A DNA stretch of 42,237 nucleotides from Candidatus Aminicenantota bacterium (GTDB lineage Bacteria; Acidobacteriota; Aminicenantia; UBA2199): contig JAPKZK010000081.1 in NCBI GenBank assembly GCA_026393835.1, forward strand, positions 1-42,237, read 5' to 3'. This document shows, one piece after another, positions 17,124 through 25,209 of the stretch. Position 1 is the first letter of the stretch; every line of letters starts with the position of its first letter. The notes under the pieces are model-generated. The model was not told the origin of the DNA. It worked only from the letters and a program-made list of their open reading frames with translations, and did no database searches. A program made the translations under genes and the position numbers.

Positions 17124-17660
17124 TTATCCGCAATCTTCATTCCAATCATCATTGTTCCATTGTGAAGTTTTATAATTCATTGCCGTGTCGTTTTCTTGCG
17201 GCATCGATTCCTTAACTGCTTTCCGCGCCAACCGGTGGGCCATTAGGTTTTTGCGCCTTCGGCAATAAAGAAATTTTACCTCTGTAAACTTCTTCGCATA
17301 TCTTAATATCTGCCCATGGAGGTCATCCCGTTCATGTCCGATCCCGACTTTATGATCTTCCTTTAGTTTCCTGCGCATATTATTATAATCGGAACGGATA
17401 TGCAGGATTTCATAATTACGCTCGGAAGCAATTTCCAGCGCCCTGAAAACAGCGAATTTCTCCGTTTCACCCGCGGAGATATTGCTGTGTAGTTCTGAAA
17501 TTTCAGCGATTACCGGACCTTTTTTTCGGGGCTGATCTGTTTCACGGATGACAATTCCTATTCCTGTTACCCTTCGTTTTAAATCGTAAGAGGCATCGAC
17601 GTTGAAAGTATATTTCAATTTGCCAACTTGCTTAGAAGCTATATCGATATCCATTATCAT
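17124..17660 (-). CDS. RNase H-like (RVT_3-type) protein
   Basis: A 178-residue RNase H-fold protein. The acidic positions fall in family order: FNVDASYD (first Asp), AGETEKFAVFRALEIA (Glu), HIRSDYNNM (Asp) and, near the end, KNLMAHRLARKAV. In the last motif the metal-binding Asp of classical RNase HI is His, as in many RVT_3 proteins (AHxLA). It is therefore probably an RNA/DNA-hybrid-binding or nuclease protein of unknown substrate. The ATG at 17660 is chosen because GGAG (17669-17672) sits 8 bases upstream; a GTG at 17669 would overlap it. Its last codons run into a dispersed GGGACAGGCAAATTTA repeat. Confidence 0.72.
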   Translation of the reverse strand: MIMDIDIASKQVGKLKYTFNVDASYDLKRRVTGIGIVIRETDQPRKKGPVIAEISELHSNISAGETEKFAVFRALEIASERNYEILHIRSDYNNMRRKLKEDHKVGIGHERDDLHGQILRYAKKFTEVKFLYCRRRKNLMAHRLARKAVKESMPQENDTAMNYKTSQWNNDDWNEDCG

Positions 17661-17676
17661 TTTTCTCACTCCATTA

Positions 17677-17705
17677 ATTATCCACTATAAAGAAGCTAAT
17701 TTCAA
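17677..17705 (-). promoter_or_regulatory. Promoter of the RNase H-like gene
   Basis: Minus strand: TTGAAA (17700-17705), 17 bases, GATAAT (17677-17682), then a leader with GGAG before the ATG at 17660. Confidence 0.5.
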
Positions 17706-18254
17706 GAGCGCGCCCGTATCTCCCGTATTTCTGAGTGAAGATTGCCTAAAAAATTAGGATATACTCATCCCGGATGCCGGTTTTGATATCCCAGTTGAGA
17801 ATTTCCACAAAATAAATCCCGATTTTGGCATCCATTCCCCAGAACCTGTGCATCGCCCAGGACAAAAACGGGATTATTTATTATGCACCTTCAAATATTT
17901 GGTTTGATTATCCAAAAATTTGGAAGTGCAAGCCGGGGGAGTTGAATTTATCGACGTGGATGATATGGCATAATAATTGCTTTATTTAAAGATACATAAA
18001 ATCAATTCCGGCGCTATCACTAAATTCTGGAACAACGGATGAAATGCCAAAAGATATGAACATAAATAGATGAGTTCTTTGACTGATCGATAGAATCGCT
18101 TAATTGATCACGAAGTACGAATGCCGGTTGAATCCTGATCCATCTGTGATGATATATGCCCTGCGGAACCAGGACAATTCGTATTTTAATTAAGCAAACT
18201 AAGATTAAAAACCCGGTTTAGCGTGCCCATATAGCTGACAAAAAAGAAAGTAAA
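17706..18254. other. Gene-poor intergenic stretch upstream of the RiPP locus
   Basis: About 550 bases with no clear gene. A minus-strand 35-codon frame at 17746-17853 reads like real protein (HRFWGMDAKIG, FVEILNWDIKTGI) but lacks a ribosome-binding site and is probably a gene remnant. No convincing consensus promoter for the RiPP locus is visible. Confidence 0.45.
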
Positions 18255-18281
18255 GGTGTGCCGTTCTTTTAACGGTATACC
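18255..18281 (+). promoter_or_regulatory. Leader hairpin just upstream of the RiPP precursor
   Basis: GGTGTGCCGTT (18255-18265), loop CTTTT, AACGGTATACC (18271-18281): 11 base pairs in RNA. Two of the pairs are G-U, which suggests selection at the RNA level. It ends 15 bases before the AAAAAGGAGG ribosome-binding site of the precursor gene. Confidence 0.45.
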
Positions 18282-18312
18282 TCATCAATTACCTTAAAAA
18301 GGAGGAACAATT

Positions 18313-18480
18313 ATGAAAGAAAAACTCAATCTAACGAATCTAACAAAAATGACTAAAAAGGATCTTCAGGCGACAAAAGGCGGTGATCCGCAACCCCGCT
18401 GCTATAATTGCGTCTGTTTCGTTTATCCTGAAGTAATCGAAATCGATGCCGGCAGATTATCTGTAAAATATGGTATATAG
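18313..18480 (+). CDS. RiPP precursor peptide (KGG leader, three-cysteine core)
   Basis: A 55-residue peptide too short for most gene finders. The leader, residues 1-24, is Lys/Leu/Thr-rich (KEKLNLTNLTKMTKKDLQ) and ends KGG, like precursors of the 'GG-Bacteroidales' radical SAM families, in which the Gly-Gly marks the leader/core border. The core, 25-55, holds Cys30, Cys33 and Cys35 (RCYNCVC) followed by an acidic-hydrophobic tail. A strong AGGAGG (18300-18305) lies 7 bases before the ATG. The radical SAM maturase starts 116 bases downstream on the same strand. No exporter or leader peptidase gene is adjacent. The call rests on length, leader pattern, position and ribosome-binding site. Confidence 0.8.
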   Translation: MKEKLNLTNLTKMTKKDLQATKGGDPQPRCYNCVCFVYPEVIEIDAGRLSVKYGI

Positions 18481-18596
18481 TCCGAGGAGTAAATAGTCTA
18501 ACTATCCGTAAGCAGCGCTATGGGTCGCTAAACTGGGTTTTTATACAATCCGGGGAATAACATATCCCGGCAGAAATAGATTAAGGAGCGATCAGG

Positions 18597-20138
18597 GTGA
18601 AAAAATTGAAGAGCGGTGTGTTATTCGATAGTAAGCAGCAGAACAAATACTTCTACGATCGCAGCCGCGGCACAACCATGCTGTGCCACCCGCTGCTCTA
18701 CTATCTCCTGGAAAAACATAACCGGGGTATCGATGTGCCCAAATGGTTTGAACAAGCAATTTCCGGCGAGGCGGAGCCGGTCTTCCTTGATGGATACGGT
18801 TCCGTATCGCGTCAGGAATTGGATTATTATTACCGAAAATTTTCTGTTTTTCGGGAGAACGGTTTCTTTGACGAGGCCGATCTTGAAAACCTTTTGAGCG
18901 GCCGGCTCAAGGCAGAGGATATTAAGATCGCCCTGGCCAATCTCAAGCAGGTTATTCTGGAGGTCACCGACGCCTGCAACCTGGAATGCGCCTATTGCGG
19001 ATACGGGAAATTTTACCAGGATTACGACCGGCGCGAAAACAAGTTCATGGACCCCGAAGCGGCAAAGGCTATGGTCGATTACATCCTGGAACTGGCCGAT
19101 TCCCCCTTGAATTATTCCCACCAACGGGGCATTTCGATCGGTTTTTATGGTGGGGAACCGCTGCTCAATTTTCCCTTTATAAAGGAGATGGTCGATTATG
19201 TGGGACACTTGAAACCCCGTCACAATTACTTTACTTTTAGCATGACCACCAACGGCCTGCTGCTGGAAAGATATATGGATTTTCTGGTAGAGCACAAATT
19301 TAACCTGCTGGTCAGCCTGGATGGGGATGAGCATTCCAATTCCTACCGGGTCTGTAAAGACGGCAGCCCGGCCTATCCCCACATTATGCGCAATGCCAGG
19401 GCATTAAGTGAAATGTACCCCGATTATTTCAAGAAAAATGTCAACTTTAATGCGGTTTTCCACAACCGCAACTCCGTTTCGACACTGCACCGCTTTTTTA
19501 AAGAGGAATTCGACACTACGCCCGGTATCAGCGAATTGAACACCAGCGGTATCAAAGATTCCATGAAAGAAGAGTTCCGCCGCACCTATGCCAACGTTAA
19601 TGAAAGCCTGCACCAGGCCGAGGACTATGCCTTAATCGAAAAAGAGATGTTTATCCGCCTGCCTAATATCAGGAGTGTGGGGACCTTCATCGACCAATAT
19701 TCAGGTTTCGGGTACCGGGATTACAACGACCTGATCTCCACCCATGAAGGGATGAAGCGAATTCCCACCAGCACCTGTCAGCCCTTCAGCAAGAAAGTAT
19801 TCCTGACGGTGAACGGCAAAATTCTGCCCTGTGAGCAGATCGGGCAGCAGTACGGCCTGGGATTGGTGAATGAACAAGGGGTAAAACTCGATTTCGAAAA
19901 AATCGCCGCCCTTTATAACAATTATTACGATAAACTTAAGAAACAATGCACCGCTTGCGCGGCTGCCCAGATGTGTTTGCAGTGCATGTTCTACCTGGAT
20001 ATCGAGGCCGACAATCCCCATTGCGCCGGGCTGATGGTCGAAAAAGATATATCGGACTTCCTGTCCAGCCAGGTGTCTTACCTGGAAGAAAAACCGGAAA
20101 CCTATACCCGCATCATGAAAGAGGTGGCTTTTGAATAA
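18597..20138 (+). CDS. Radical SAM/SPASM peptide maturase (GG-type system)
   Basis: A 513-residue enzyme predicted to modify the adjacent precursor. Residues about 1-115 resemble a leader-binding/RRE-like front end. The radical SAM core starts at VTDACNLECAYCGYG, with Cys127, Cys131 and Cys134 binding the SAM [4Fe-4S] cluster, then FYGGEPLLN (the GGE SAM motif), TMTTNG-like SMTTNGLLL and VSLDGDEHSN. The C-terminal SPASM region has cysteines at about 394, 412, 451, 454, 460, 463 and 475 for two auxiliary clusters. The layout matches the TIGR04148-type maturase that accompanies GG precursors. The GTG start has AAGGAG 8 bases upstream. It overlaps the next gene by 8 bases. Confidence 0.88.
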   Translation: MKKLKSGVLFDSKQQNKYFYDRSRGTTMLCHPLLYYLLEKHNRGIDVPKWFEQAISGEAEPVFLDGYGSVSRQELDYYYRKFSVFRENGFFDEADLENLLSGRLKAEDIKIALANLKQVILEVTDACNLECAYCGYGKFYQDYDRRENKFMDPEAAKAMVDYILELADSPLNYSHQRGISIGFYGGEPLLNFPFIKEMVDYVGHLKPRHNYFTFSMTTNGLLLERYMDFLVEHKFNLLVSLDGDEHSNSYRVCKDGSPAYPHIMRNARALSEMYPDYFKKNVNFNAVFHNRNSVSTLHRFFKEEFDTTPGISELNTSGIKDSMKEEFRRTYANVNESLHQAEDYALIEKEMFIRLPNIRSVGTFIDQYSGFGYRDYNDLISTHEGMKRIPTSTCQPFSKKVFLTVNGKILPCEQIGQQYGLGLVNEQGVKLDFEKIAALYNNYYDKLKKQCTACAAAQMCLQCMFYLDIEADNPHCAGLMVEKDISDFLSSQVSYLEEKPETYTRIMKEVAFE

Positions 20139-21453
20139 CGATACCCCTAAGCCCCTATACTGGTTCTACCTGGATAATTATGTACACCTGGAAAGGCTCG
20201 AAGATAGGGTGCTATTGTATAATTCCCTGACCGGGGAAATCCGTGAGTATGCGGATAATCCGGCGGTGCTCCAACTGGTGGAAAAACTGCAAGCGCCTGA
20301 GAACCTCCTGGTGGTGCCGCTGGGAGAAAAAGAACTGGAAGACCCGCAAATTTCCGCCTTTGTCCGGGAGATGCGCAGCCTTTTCATGGGTGACCTGATC
20401 GAGACCTCCCGGTCGTCCGGTAAGCCGGTACAAATGATGCCGATGCTCAAACTCCACCGGGATATCGATAAAATGAAGACCGAGTCCTTTCGCTCCGTGG
20501 GCGTGGATGTCATGAAATACCTGGACAATATGGCGCTCTATGTCAACGGTAACTGCACCCTCGATTGCAATATATGCGCCTCTGCCCATAAACAATTTTT
20601 ATGGTGCAACCGGGAAAAGAGTGGGACTCAACTTCCGATCGACCAAATCAGGCAATTGTTCGAACAACTTGTCGGCAGCGACCTTTGCCATGTTCATATC
20701 CTGGGCGGGAATATTTTGACCTACCCCGGTTTGCGGGAACTTATCTCCATCCTGGCTGAACACCGCTTGAAAAGGACTTTGTATATCCACTACTCAAACC
20801 TGGCGGACGGGCGTGATAGTTTGCAAGACCTGGGTTTAATCCCGGACAGTAACTGCCAGATCAAAATCCCGGTCACTTTCCCGGTCGATGAAACCAAGCT
20901 GGAGAAAGCAAGCCATATCCTGGAAGACTGCTCCATGCCCGGGACATTTGCTTTTGCTTTGCAGTCCGAGGCGGAATTCGCCGAAGCGGAATGCCTCATC
21001 TCCGCCTTCTCCATCGATCCCGTATCATTTCATCCTTTTTTTAACGGCCAAAACCTGGAGTTTTTCGAGCAGGCGGTATTTGTCGATCGGCAAAACCTAT
21101 CGAATGCCAGGCCCAGTATGAAAGATATCCACAGCAGGCAGGTCATGAATCCCTTCCTTTTTGGAAATCTAACCGTTTTGAGTAATGGAGATATCCACGC
21201 CGGAGTCAACGATCCATCCCTGGGAAATCTCTCGAAAGATTCCATCTACGACATCGTTTACCGGGAGGTATTCGAGGGAAAGACCTGGCGCCGTACCCGT
21301 AAAGAGGTTGTTCCCTGCCGGGACTGTGTTTTTGCCGCTTTATGCCCGCCCCTTTCTCATTATGAATATGCGCTGGGAAAAAACAACCTCTGTCGCATCG
21401 TAGGTTCGGTCAAAGCGGACGAGAAAGGTGAAGAAATTCATTACAAATCCTGA
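20131..21453 (+). CDS. Radical-SAM-like partner protein of the RiPP locus
   Basis: A 440-residue partner, similar in layout to the 'pseudo-rSAM' protein (TIGR04150 type) of GG peptide systems. The N-terminal 120 residues (PLYWFYLDNYVHL, YNSLTGEIREYAD) match the front region of that family. It keeps a full CX3CX2C motif in NCTLDCNICASAH (Cys142, Cys146, Cys149) and a short C-terminal cysteine set (CRDC at 396-399, Cys405, Cys421) like a half SPASM domain. The usual GGE motif is replaced by ILGGNILTYP. It starts at TTG 20131 inside the end of the maturase gene, with GAGGTGG upstream, so translation is coupled. It may help with substrate handling or be a second active enzyme. Confidence 0.75.
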   Translation: MNNDTPKPLYWFYLDNYVHLERLEDRVLLYNSLTGEIREYADNPAVLQLVEKLQAPENLLVVPLGEKELEDPQISAFVREMRSLFMGDLIETSRSSGKPVQMMPMLKLHRDIDKMKTESFRSVGVDVMKYLDNMALYVNGNCTLDCNICASAHKQFLWCNREKSGTQLPIDQIRQLFEQLVGSDLCHVHILGGNILTYPGLRELISILAEHRLKRTLYIHYSNLADGRDSLQDLGLIPDSNCQIKIPVTFPVDETKLEKASHILEDCSMPGTFAFALQSEAEFAEAECLISAFSIDPVSFHPFFNGQNLEFFEQAVFVDRQNLSNARPSMKDIHSRQVMNPFLFGNLTVLSNGDIHAGVNDPSLGNLSKDSIYDIVYREVFEGKTWRRTRKEVVPCRDCVFAALCPPLSHYEYALGKNNLCRIVGSVKADEKGEEIHYKS

Positions 21454-21455
21454 GT

Positions 21456-23030
21456 TTAAATCCAGGCGATGAAAATTTGTTTACCCCTGGTTTCTAATTT
21501 TTGCCATTCCCCAACCTGGCCGCTCTTCTTTCGCAGGTCATAAACCAACAGATACCCAACCGTTTCATTTTGCCGGTCAAGGTAATCGCAGAGTTGCCGG
21601 ATACCCTCCTGGTGATAGGCTTCTCCCCGCCAGATTTTTAGTTCGACAATATATTTCATATTCCCAAAAATAATCGCAACATCCAGCCGCTTTTCCTCGG
21701 ATACCTGCACCTCTTTAAAATCAAATCCTTTACCATTAATAATGGGCTTTATAAACGACAGGAATAAAAGCCTGCCGTTCCTTTCGATAAAAGCAGTATC
21801 TTTCACGCTGTACTGCTCTTTCATAAACTGCTGGAACTTCCGGATGACCTTTTCGATGTTGAGGACGCCGTTTTCATCGATATAATTACTGCCTATATTG
21901 TATGGTCCGATGCCGGTTGAAGTCTCCAGGTTAGAAGACATATAATTGTAAATGATCTGCTCGTATATACGGTTATGGACCTGGATTTTTCCTTTCTCTT
22001 TCCTGAGTATACCGTGAAGCATACCGCGGTGAATAATGGAGTTATGCGGGTTATAAGAAAATTCCATGCCATTCATTATAATCTTAAATACAAACTCATA
22101 AAGGTCCGGGTTATTTACCAGGTTTTTTACCAGGCCCTCGAAATTGGTATTATCTTTCATAACAACGATTTGAACAGCGCTCACCAGGTCTTCCGGTTTC
22201 CATTCGTTTTTGGCCTTTGCGGGTAGAATTTTTTCATCAATAATTTTGCACAGGCAGCTTACCAGGAAGGGATACCCGGAGGTAAAATAAAAAAGATATT
22301 CCGCAAAGAAAGGGATATCTATCGTTACCTGGCGTTCCATTACGTATTCTTGCAGCATGGAAGCGATTTCACCGGGAGAGAGGCTGAGTTCCACGTCGAA
22401 ATCCACCGCGATATTCCAGGGGCTGTTGTAAACCGGTTTTTCTCCCCGCCGGATCTTGCTTTTGAGTGATTTGACATCATGTATCCCGGCAAGGATGACC
22501 GAATGAAAGGTGTAATCTTTTCCTTCGTTTCTTTTCAGGTATTTCGCCCGCAGCAGCCCCAGGAAATCCAGGAAAAGCCGGTTGTTTCCGGCTTGATCGA
22601 CTTCATCAATCATAAGTACTACTTTTCTGCCGGACGCCACGATAAAGTCCGTAAAAAAAGCGTTTAACTCTTCAAAATCGGAAATCTTCATATTGGACTC
22701 TAAGATGTCCACCATTTCTTTTTCTTGCATAAATTTAAGGCGCCGGTTCAATATACTTAAGATAGTGCGAACAAACCGGCTGGAGGTTTCGAGGGCGGCA
22801 GTATCAATGCCTTCAAAGCTGATATCAATGGCCAGGTAACTTTTATCCTTTTTCAGGCGTTGTTCCAGTAAATACATTATTGTGGTTTTGCCGTACTGGT
22901 GGGGGCGGTTGATGGTGAAATAATCGCCCCTGGATATTATTTCGATAATTTTATCCAGTTTTTCCGAAATATCGGCGGTATAATGTCGATCCGGGATACA
23001 GGTGCCGGTAATGTTAAATGTTTTTGTCAT
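21456..23030 (-). CDS. AAA-like ATPase with C-terminal PD-(D/E)XK domain
   Basis: A 524-residue protein, a different family from the 13.6-kb ATPase. The front has FNITGTCIPDRHY and the variant Walker A NRPHQYGKTT near residue 45. Walker B is VVLMIDEVDQA near 140, with sensor AGIHDVKSLK and a helical bundle (YFTSGYPFLVSCLCKIID). The C-terminal 90 residues carry a PD-(D/E)XK-like core: RLDVAIIFGNMKYIVELKIW with the D...E-x-K set, then Q-rich QLCDYLDR. The role is unknown; such proteins are often multi-copy. It ends 2 bases after the RiPP partner gene, convergently. The ATG has GAGAAGG upstream. Confidence 0.78.
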   Translation of the reverse strand: MTKTFNITGTCIPDRHYTADISEKLDKIIEIISRGDYFTINRPHQYGKTTIMYLLEQRLKKDKSYLAIDISFEGIDTAALETSSRFVRTILSILNRRLKFMQEKEMVDILESNMKISDFEELNAFFTDFIVASGRKVVLMIDEVDQAGNNRLFLDFLGLLRAKYLKRNEGKDYTFHSVILAGIHDVKSLKSKIRRGEKPVYNSPWNIAVDFDVELSLSPGEIASMLQEYVMERQVTIDIPFFAEYLFYFTSGYPFLVSCLCKIIDEKILPAKAKNEWKPEDLVSAVQIVVMKDNTNFEGLVKNLVNNPDLYEFVFKIIMNGMEFSYNPHNSIIHRGMLHGILRKEKGKIQVHNRIYEQIIYNYMSSNLETSTGIGPYNIGSNYIDENGVLNIEKVIRKFQQFMKEQYSVKDTAFIERNGRLLFLSFIKPIINGKGFDFKEVQVSEEKRLDVAIIFGNMKYIVELKIWRGEAYHQEGIRQLCDYLDRQNETVGYLLVYDLRKKSGQVGEWQKLETRGKQIFIAWI

Positions 23031-23055
23031 TTTTACCTTCTCTTTTACCGGTTAT

Positions 23056-23084
23056 ATTGTAACCCAAATACGCAGCCTTTTCAA
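23056..23084 (-). promoter_or_regulatory. Promoter of the 21.5-23.0 kb ATPase gene
   Basis: Minus strand: TTGAAA (23079-23084), 17 bases, TACAAT (23056-23061). The leader is about 20 bases with GAGAAGG. The spacer ends TTTGGGT, as in the 15.4-kb ATPase promoter. Confidence 0.5.
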
Positions 23085-23164
23085 TACATATGACGCCGAG
23101 AAATGAACTGATAATTACAATTATGAAGGTCCGCCGGTTTCGGACCCCCAAAGACTTTTGATAA

Positions 23165-23956
23165 TTAACCTTTTTGCCACCCCGGCGCCCGTTTCTCAAG
23201 AAATGCTTTCATACCTTCTTGCGCTTCGTCGGAGATACGCTGCCGCGCGATTACCTCGGCGGTGTAATCATATGCGGTCTGTAAATCCATCTCAGGCACT
23301 TTTAAAAACAACTGCTTACACACGGCAATGGCATTGGGTCCACACAACAACAACTCTTTTGCTTTTTCCAGGGCAAACTCCATCAACTTCTCATGCTCTA
23401 CTTTGTAATTGATCAACTTGATGTCCAACGCCTTGTCCGCATCAAACCGCATTCCCGTGATAAATAACTCCTTTAATACCCCCTCCCCTACTTTCTTAAT
23501 CAAATACGGCGAGATACACGCCGGGACTACCCCAATCCGTACTTCCGAAAGACTGAACTTCGCTCTATCGGAACCGATCACAATATCCGAAGCGCCCACG
23601 AACCCCATGCCGCCCCCAATGGCCGCCCCATTAATGGCCGCTATAACCGGCTTCTTAAGGGTGTAAATTTTATGGAATACTTTGGAAATCATAATGGAAT
23701 CGGCCAGGTTCTCTTCGTAAGTGTAATCGATCATCTTCCTCATCCAATTCAAATCGGCCCCGGCGGAAAAGGATTTGCCTTCCCCGGTAAAAATAACCAC
23801 CCGGATGTCGTCGGTTCCATCGACGCTTTCCAGTATATCCACCAACTCCGCCAACATGACGTCGTTAAACGCATTGTGCACCTCCGGCCGGTTCAACCGG
23901 ATAGTGATGATATTGTCCTTTATTTCATATTCCAGGGTTTCGTACATTTTGCTCAT
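23165..23956 (-). CDS. liuC: Methylglutaconyl-CoA hydratase-like enoyl-CoA hydratase
   Basis: Crotonase-fold enzyme of 263 residues. The oxyanion-hole motifs are SFSAGADLNWM and AAIGGGMGFV. Catalytic glutamates fit in SEVRIG and in KELFITG. The block VPACISPYLIKKVG is the pattern I associate with methylglutaconyl-CoA hydratases (AUH/LiuC) rather than general crotonases. The expected reaction is hydration of 3-methylglutaconyl-CoA to HMG-CoA, or the reverse. The start at 23956 (MSKMYETLEY) follows GAGG by 5 bases; the frame is open further up without a ribosome-binding site. It is the last gene of the operon, separated from the dehydrogenase by an inverted repeat. Confidence 0.8.
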   Translation of the reverse strand: MSKMYETLEYEIKDNIITIRLNRPEVHNAFNDVMLAELVDILESVDGTDDIRVVIFTGEGKSFSAGADLNWMRKMIDYTYEENLADSIMISKVFHKIYTLKKPVIAAINGAAIGGGMGFVGASDIVIGSDRAKFSLSEVRIGVVPACISPYLIKKVGEGVLKELFITGMRFDADKALDIKLINYKVEHEKLMEFALEKAKELLLCGPNAIAVCKQLFLKVPEMDLQTAYDYTAEVIARQRISDEAQEGMKAFLEKRAPGWQKG

Positions 23957-23972
23957 AGTAACCTCGATATTT

Positions 23973-24014
23973 TGCCACCAAGACACGAAGAATACACTTC
24001 GTGCCTTGGTGGCA
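23973..24014. repeat. Inverted repeat of the CCACCAAGG family
   Basis: TGCCACCAAGACACGAAG on the left pairs with CTTCGTGCCTTGGTGGCA on the right with one unpaired base. It sits between the dehydrogenase and hydratase genes. Relatives are at 16766-16794 and 25210-25290. Confidence 0.7.
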
Positions 24015-24020
24015 GAGTTT

Positions 24021-25187
24021 TTAGACTTTGTAACAGCCGATGGCGCGGGAAATGACCAGGCGCAGGACTTCCGATGTGCCTTCGCCGATCTCTAGCAGCC
24101 GCTGGTCGCGGTAAAACCGCTCGATATCGTACTCTTTCATTAACCCATAACCGCCGTGCAGTTGCAGGGAATGATTGACGTTGCGATGCGCTACTTCCGA
24201 GCAATAGAGTTTCGCCATGGTGGAAAGGACTTTATACTCGTCCCGTTTGTTATCGCACAACCAGGCGGCTTTATACAGCATATTCCTGGCCGCCTCGATT
24301 TCCATGTACATATCGGCTAATTTAAAGGCGCTGGCCTGGAATGTGGAAATGGCTTGGCCGAATTGTTTCCTTTCCCTGGCGTATTTTAGGCCCAGTTCAT
24401 AAGCACCCTGCGCACAGCCCAACCCCATGGCCGCGATGGATAACCGCCCCCGGTCCAGGGTGTCCAACATCTGGTGAAACCCTTCGCCCTGCTTTCCCAA
24501 CATGTTTTTAGCCGGTACACGACAATCATCGAAAAAGAGCTCGGAAGTAATCGACGCCCGCCACAACATTTTATCGTGCAGGGTCCTGGCTTCGAAACCT
24601 TTGGTCCCATTATCGACGATGAAACAGGAATATTCCTTTTTGCCGTCCGGGCGTGTGCCGGTAAGGGCCTGCACCGTCACCCCGAGGCAGGCATCGGTAG
24701 AGGCGTTGGTGATAAACATTTTGGCGCCGTTGATGACCCAATCGTCGCCGTCTTTGACGGCGGTGGTCCTGGTGCCGCCGGCGTCGGAACCGGCGTCCGG
24801 CTCGGTTAGTCCGAATCCCCATACTTTGTCACCCGTACATAAGGGAGGGAGATATTTCTTTCTCTGTTCTTCATTGCCGAAATAATACAGCGGGCCGATT
24901 CCCAATGAATTGTGGGCCGCCACGGTAGCGGCCTGGGAACCATCGACGCGCGCCAGTTCCTCTACCGCCACCATGTAAGGGACATAACCGATCCCGTTCC
25001 CACCATATTCTTCGGGAATGCAAAACCCGAATAACCCCAGTTCTCCCATTTGCCTGGTTATCTCCGGGGAAAATTCCTGTTTTTCGTCCAACTCGCGGGC
25101 TTTGGGCCGGATGACCGCTTCCGCGAATTTCCGAACAGTATCTCGCATCATTACTGCTTCTTCCGGTAAATCATAATTTAAAGACAT
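24021..25187 (-). CDS. Acyl-CoA dehydrogenase
   Basis: FAD enzyme of 388 residues that introduces the alpha-beta double bond in acyl-CoA. Family blocks: FCIPEEYGGNG, GFGLTEPDAGSDAG, KMFITNA, RASITSELFFDDCRVP, LQLHGGYGLMKEYDIERFYRD and the end block EIGEGTSEVLR. The catalytic base reads as Glu369 in the EGT motif, the position used by short/medium-chain and branched-chain enzymes. Isovaleryl-CoA dehydrogenase uses a different glutamate, so a strict isovaleryl assignment is not supported despite the leucine-type neighbours. AAAGGAGG lies just before the ATG. It is in one operon with the carboxylase genes upstream. Confidence 0.88.
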   Translation of the reverse strand: MSLNYDLPEEAVMMRDTVRKFAEAVIRPKARELDEKQEFSPEITRQMGELGLFGFCIPEEYGGNGIGYVPYMVAVEELARVDGSQAATVAAHNSLGIGPLYYFGNEEQRKKYLPPLCTGDKVWGFGLTEPDAGSDAGGTRTTAVKDGDDWVINGAKMFITNASTDACLGVTVQALTGTRPDGKKEYSCFIVDNGTKGFEARTLHDKMLWRASITSELFFDDCRVPAKNMLGKQGEGFHQMLDTLDRGRLSIAAMGLGCAQGAYELGLKYARERKQFGQAISTFQASAFKLADMYMEIEAARNMLYKAAWLCDNKRDEYKVLSTMAKLYCSEVAHRNVNHSLQLHGGYGLMKEYDIERFYRDQRLLEIGEGTSEVLRLVISRAIGCYKV

Positions 25188-25209
25188 TCCTTACCTCCTT
25201 TTAATTTTT

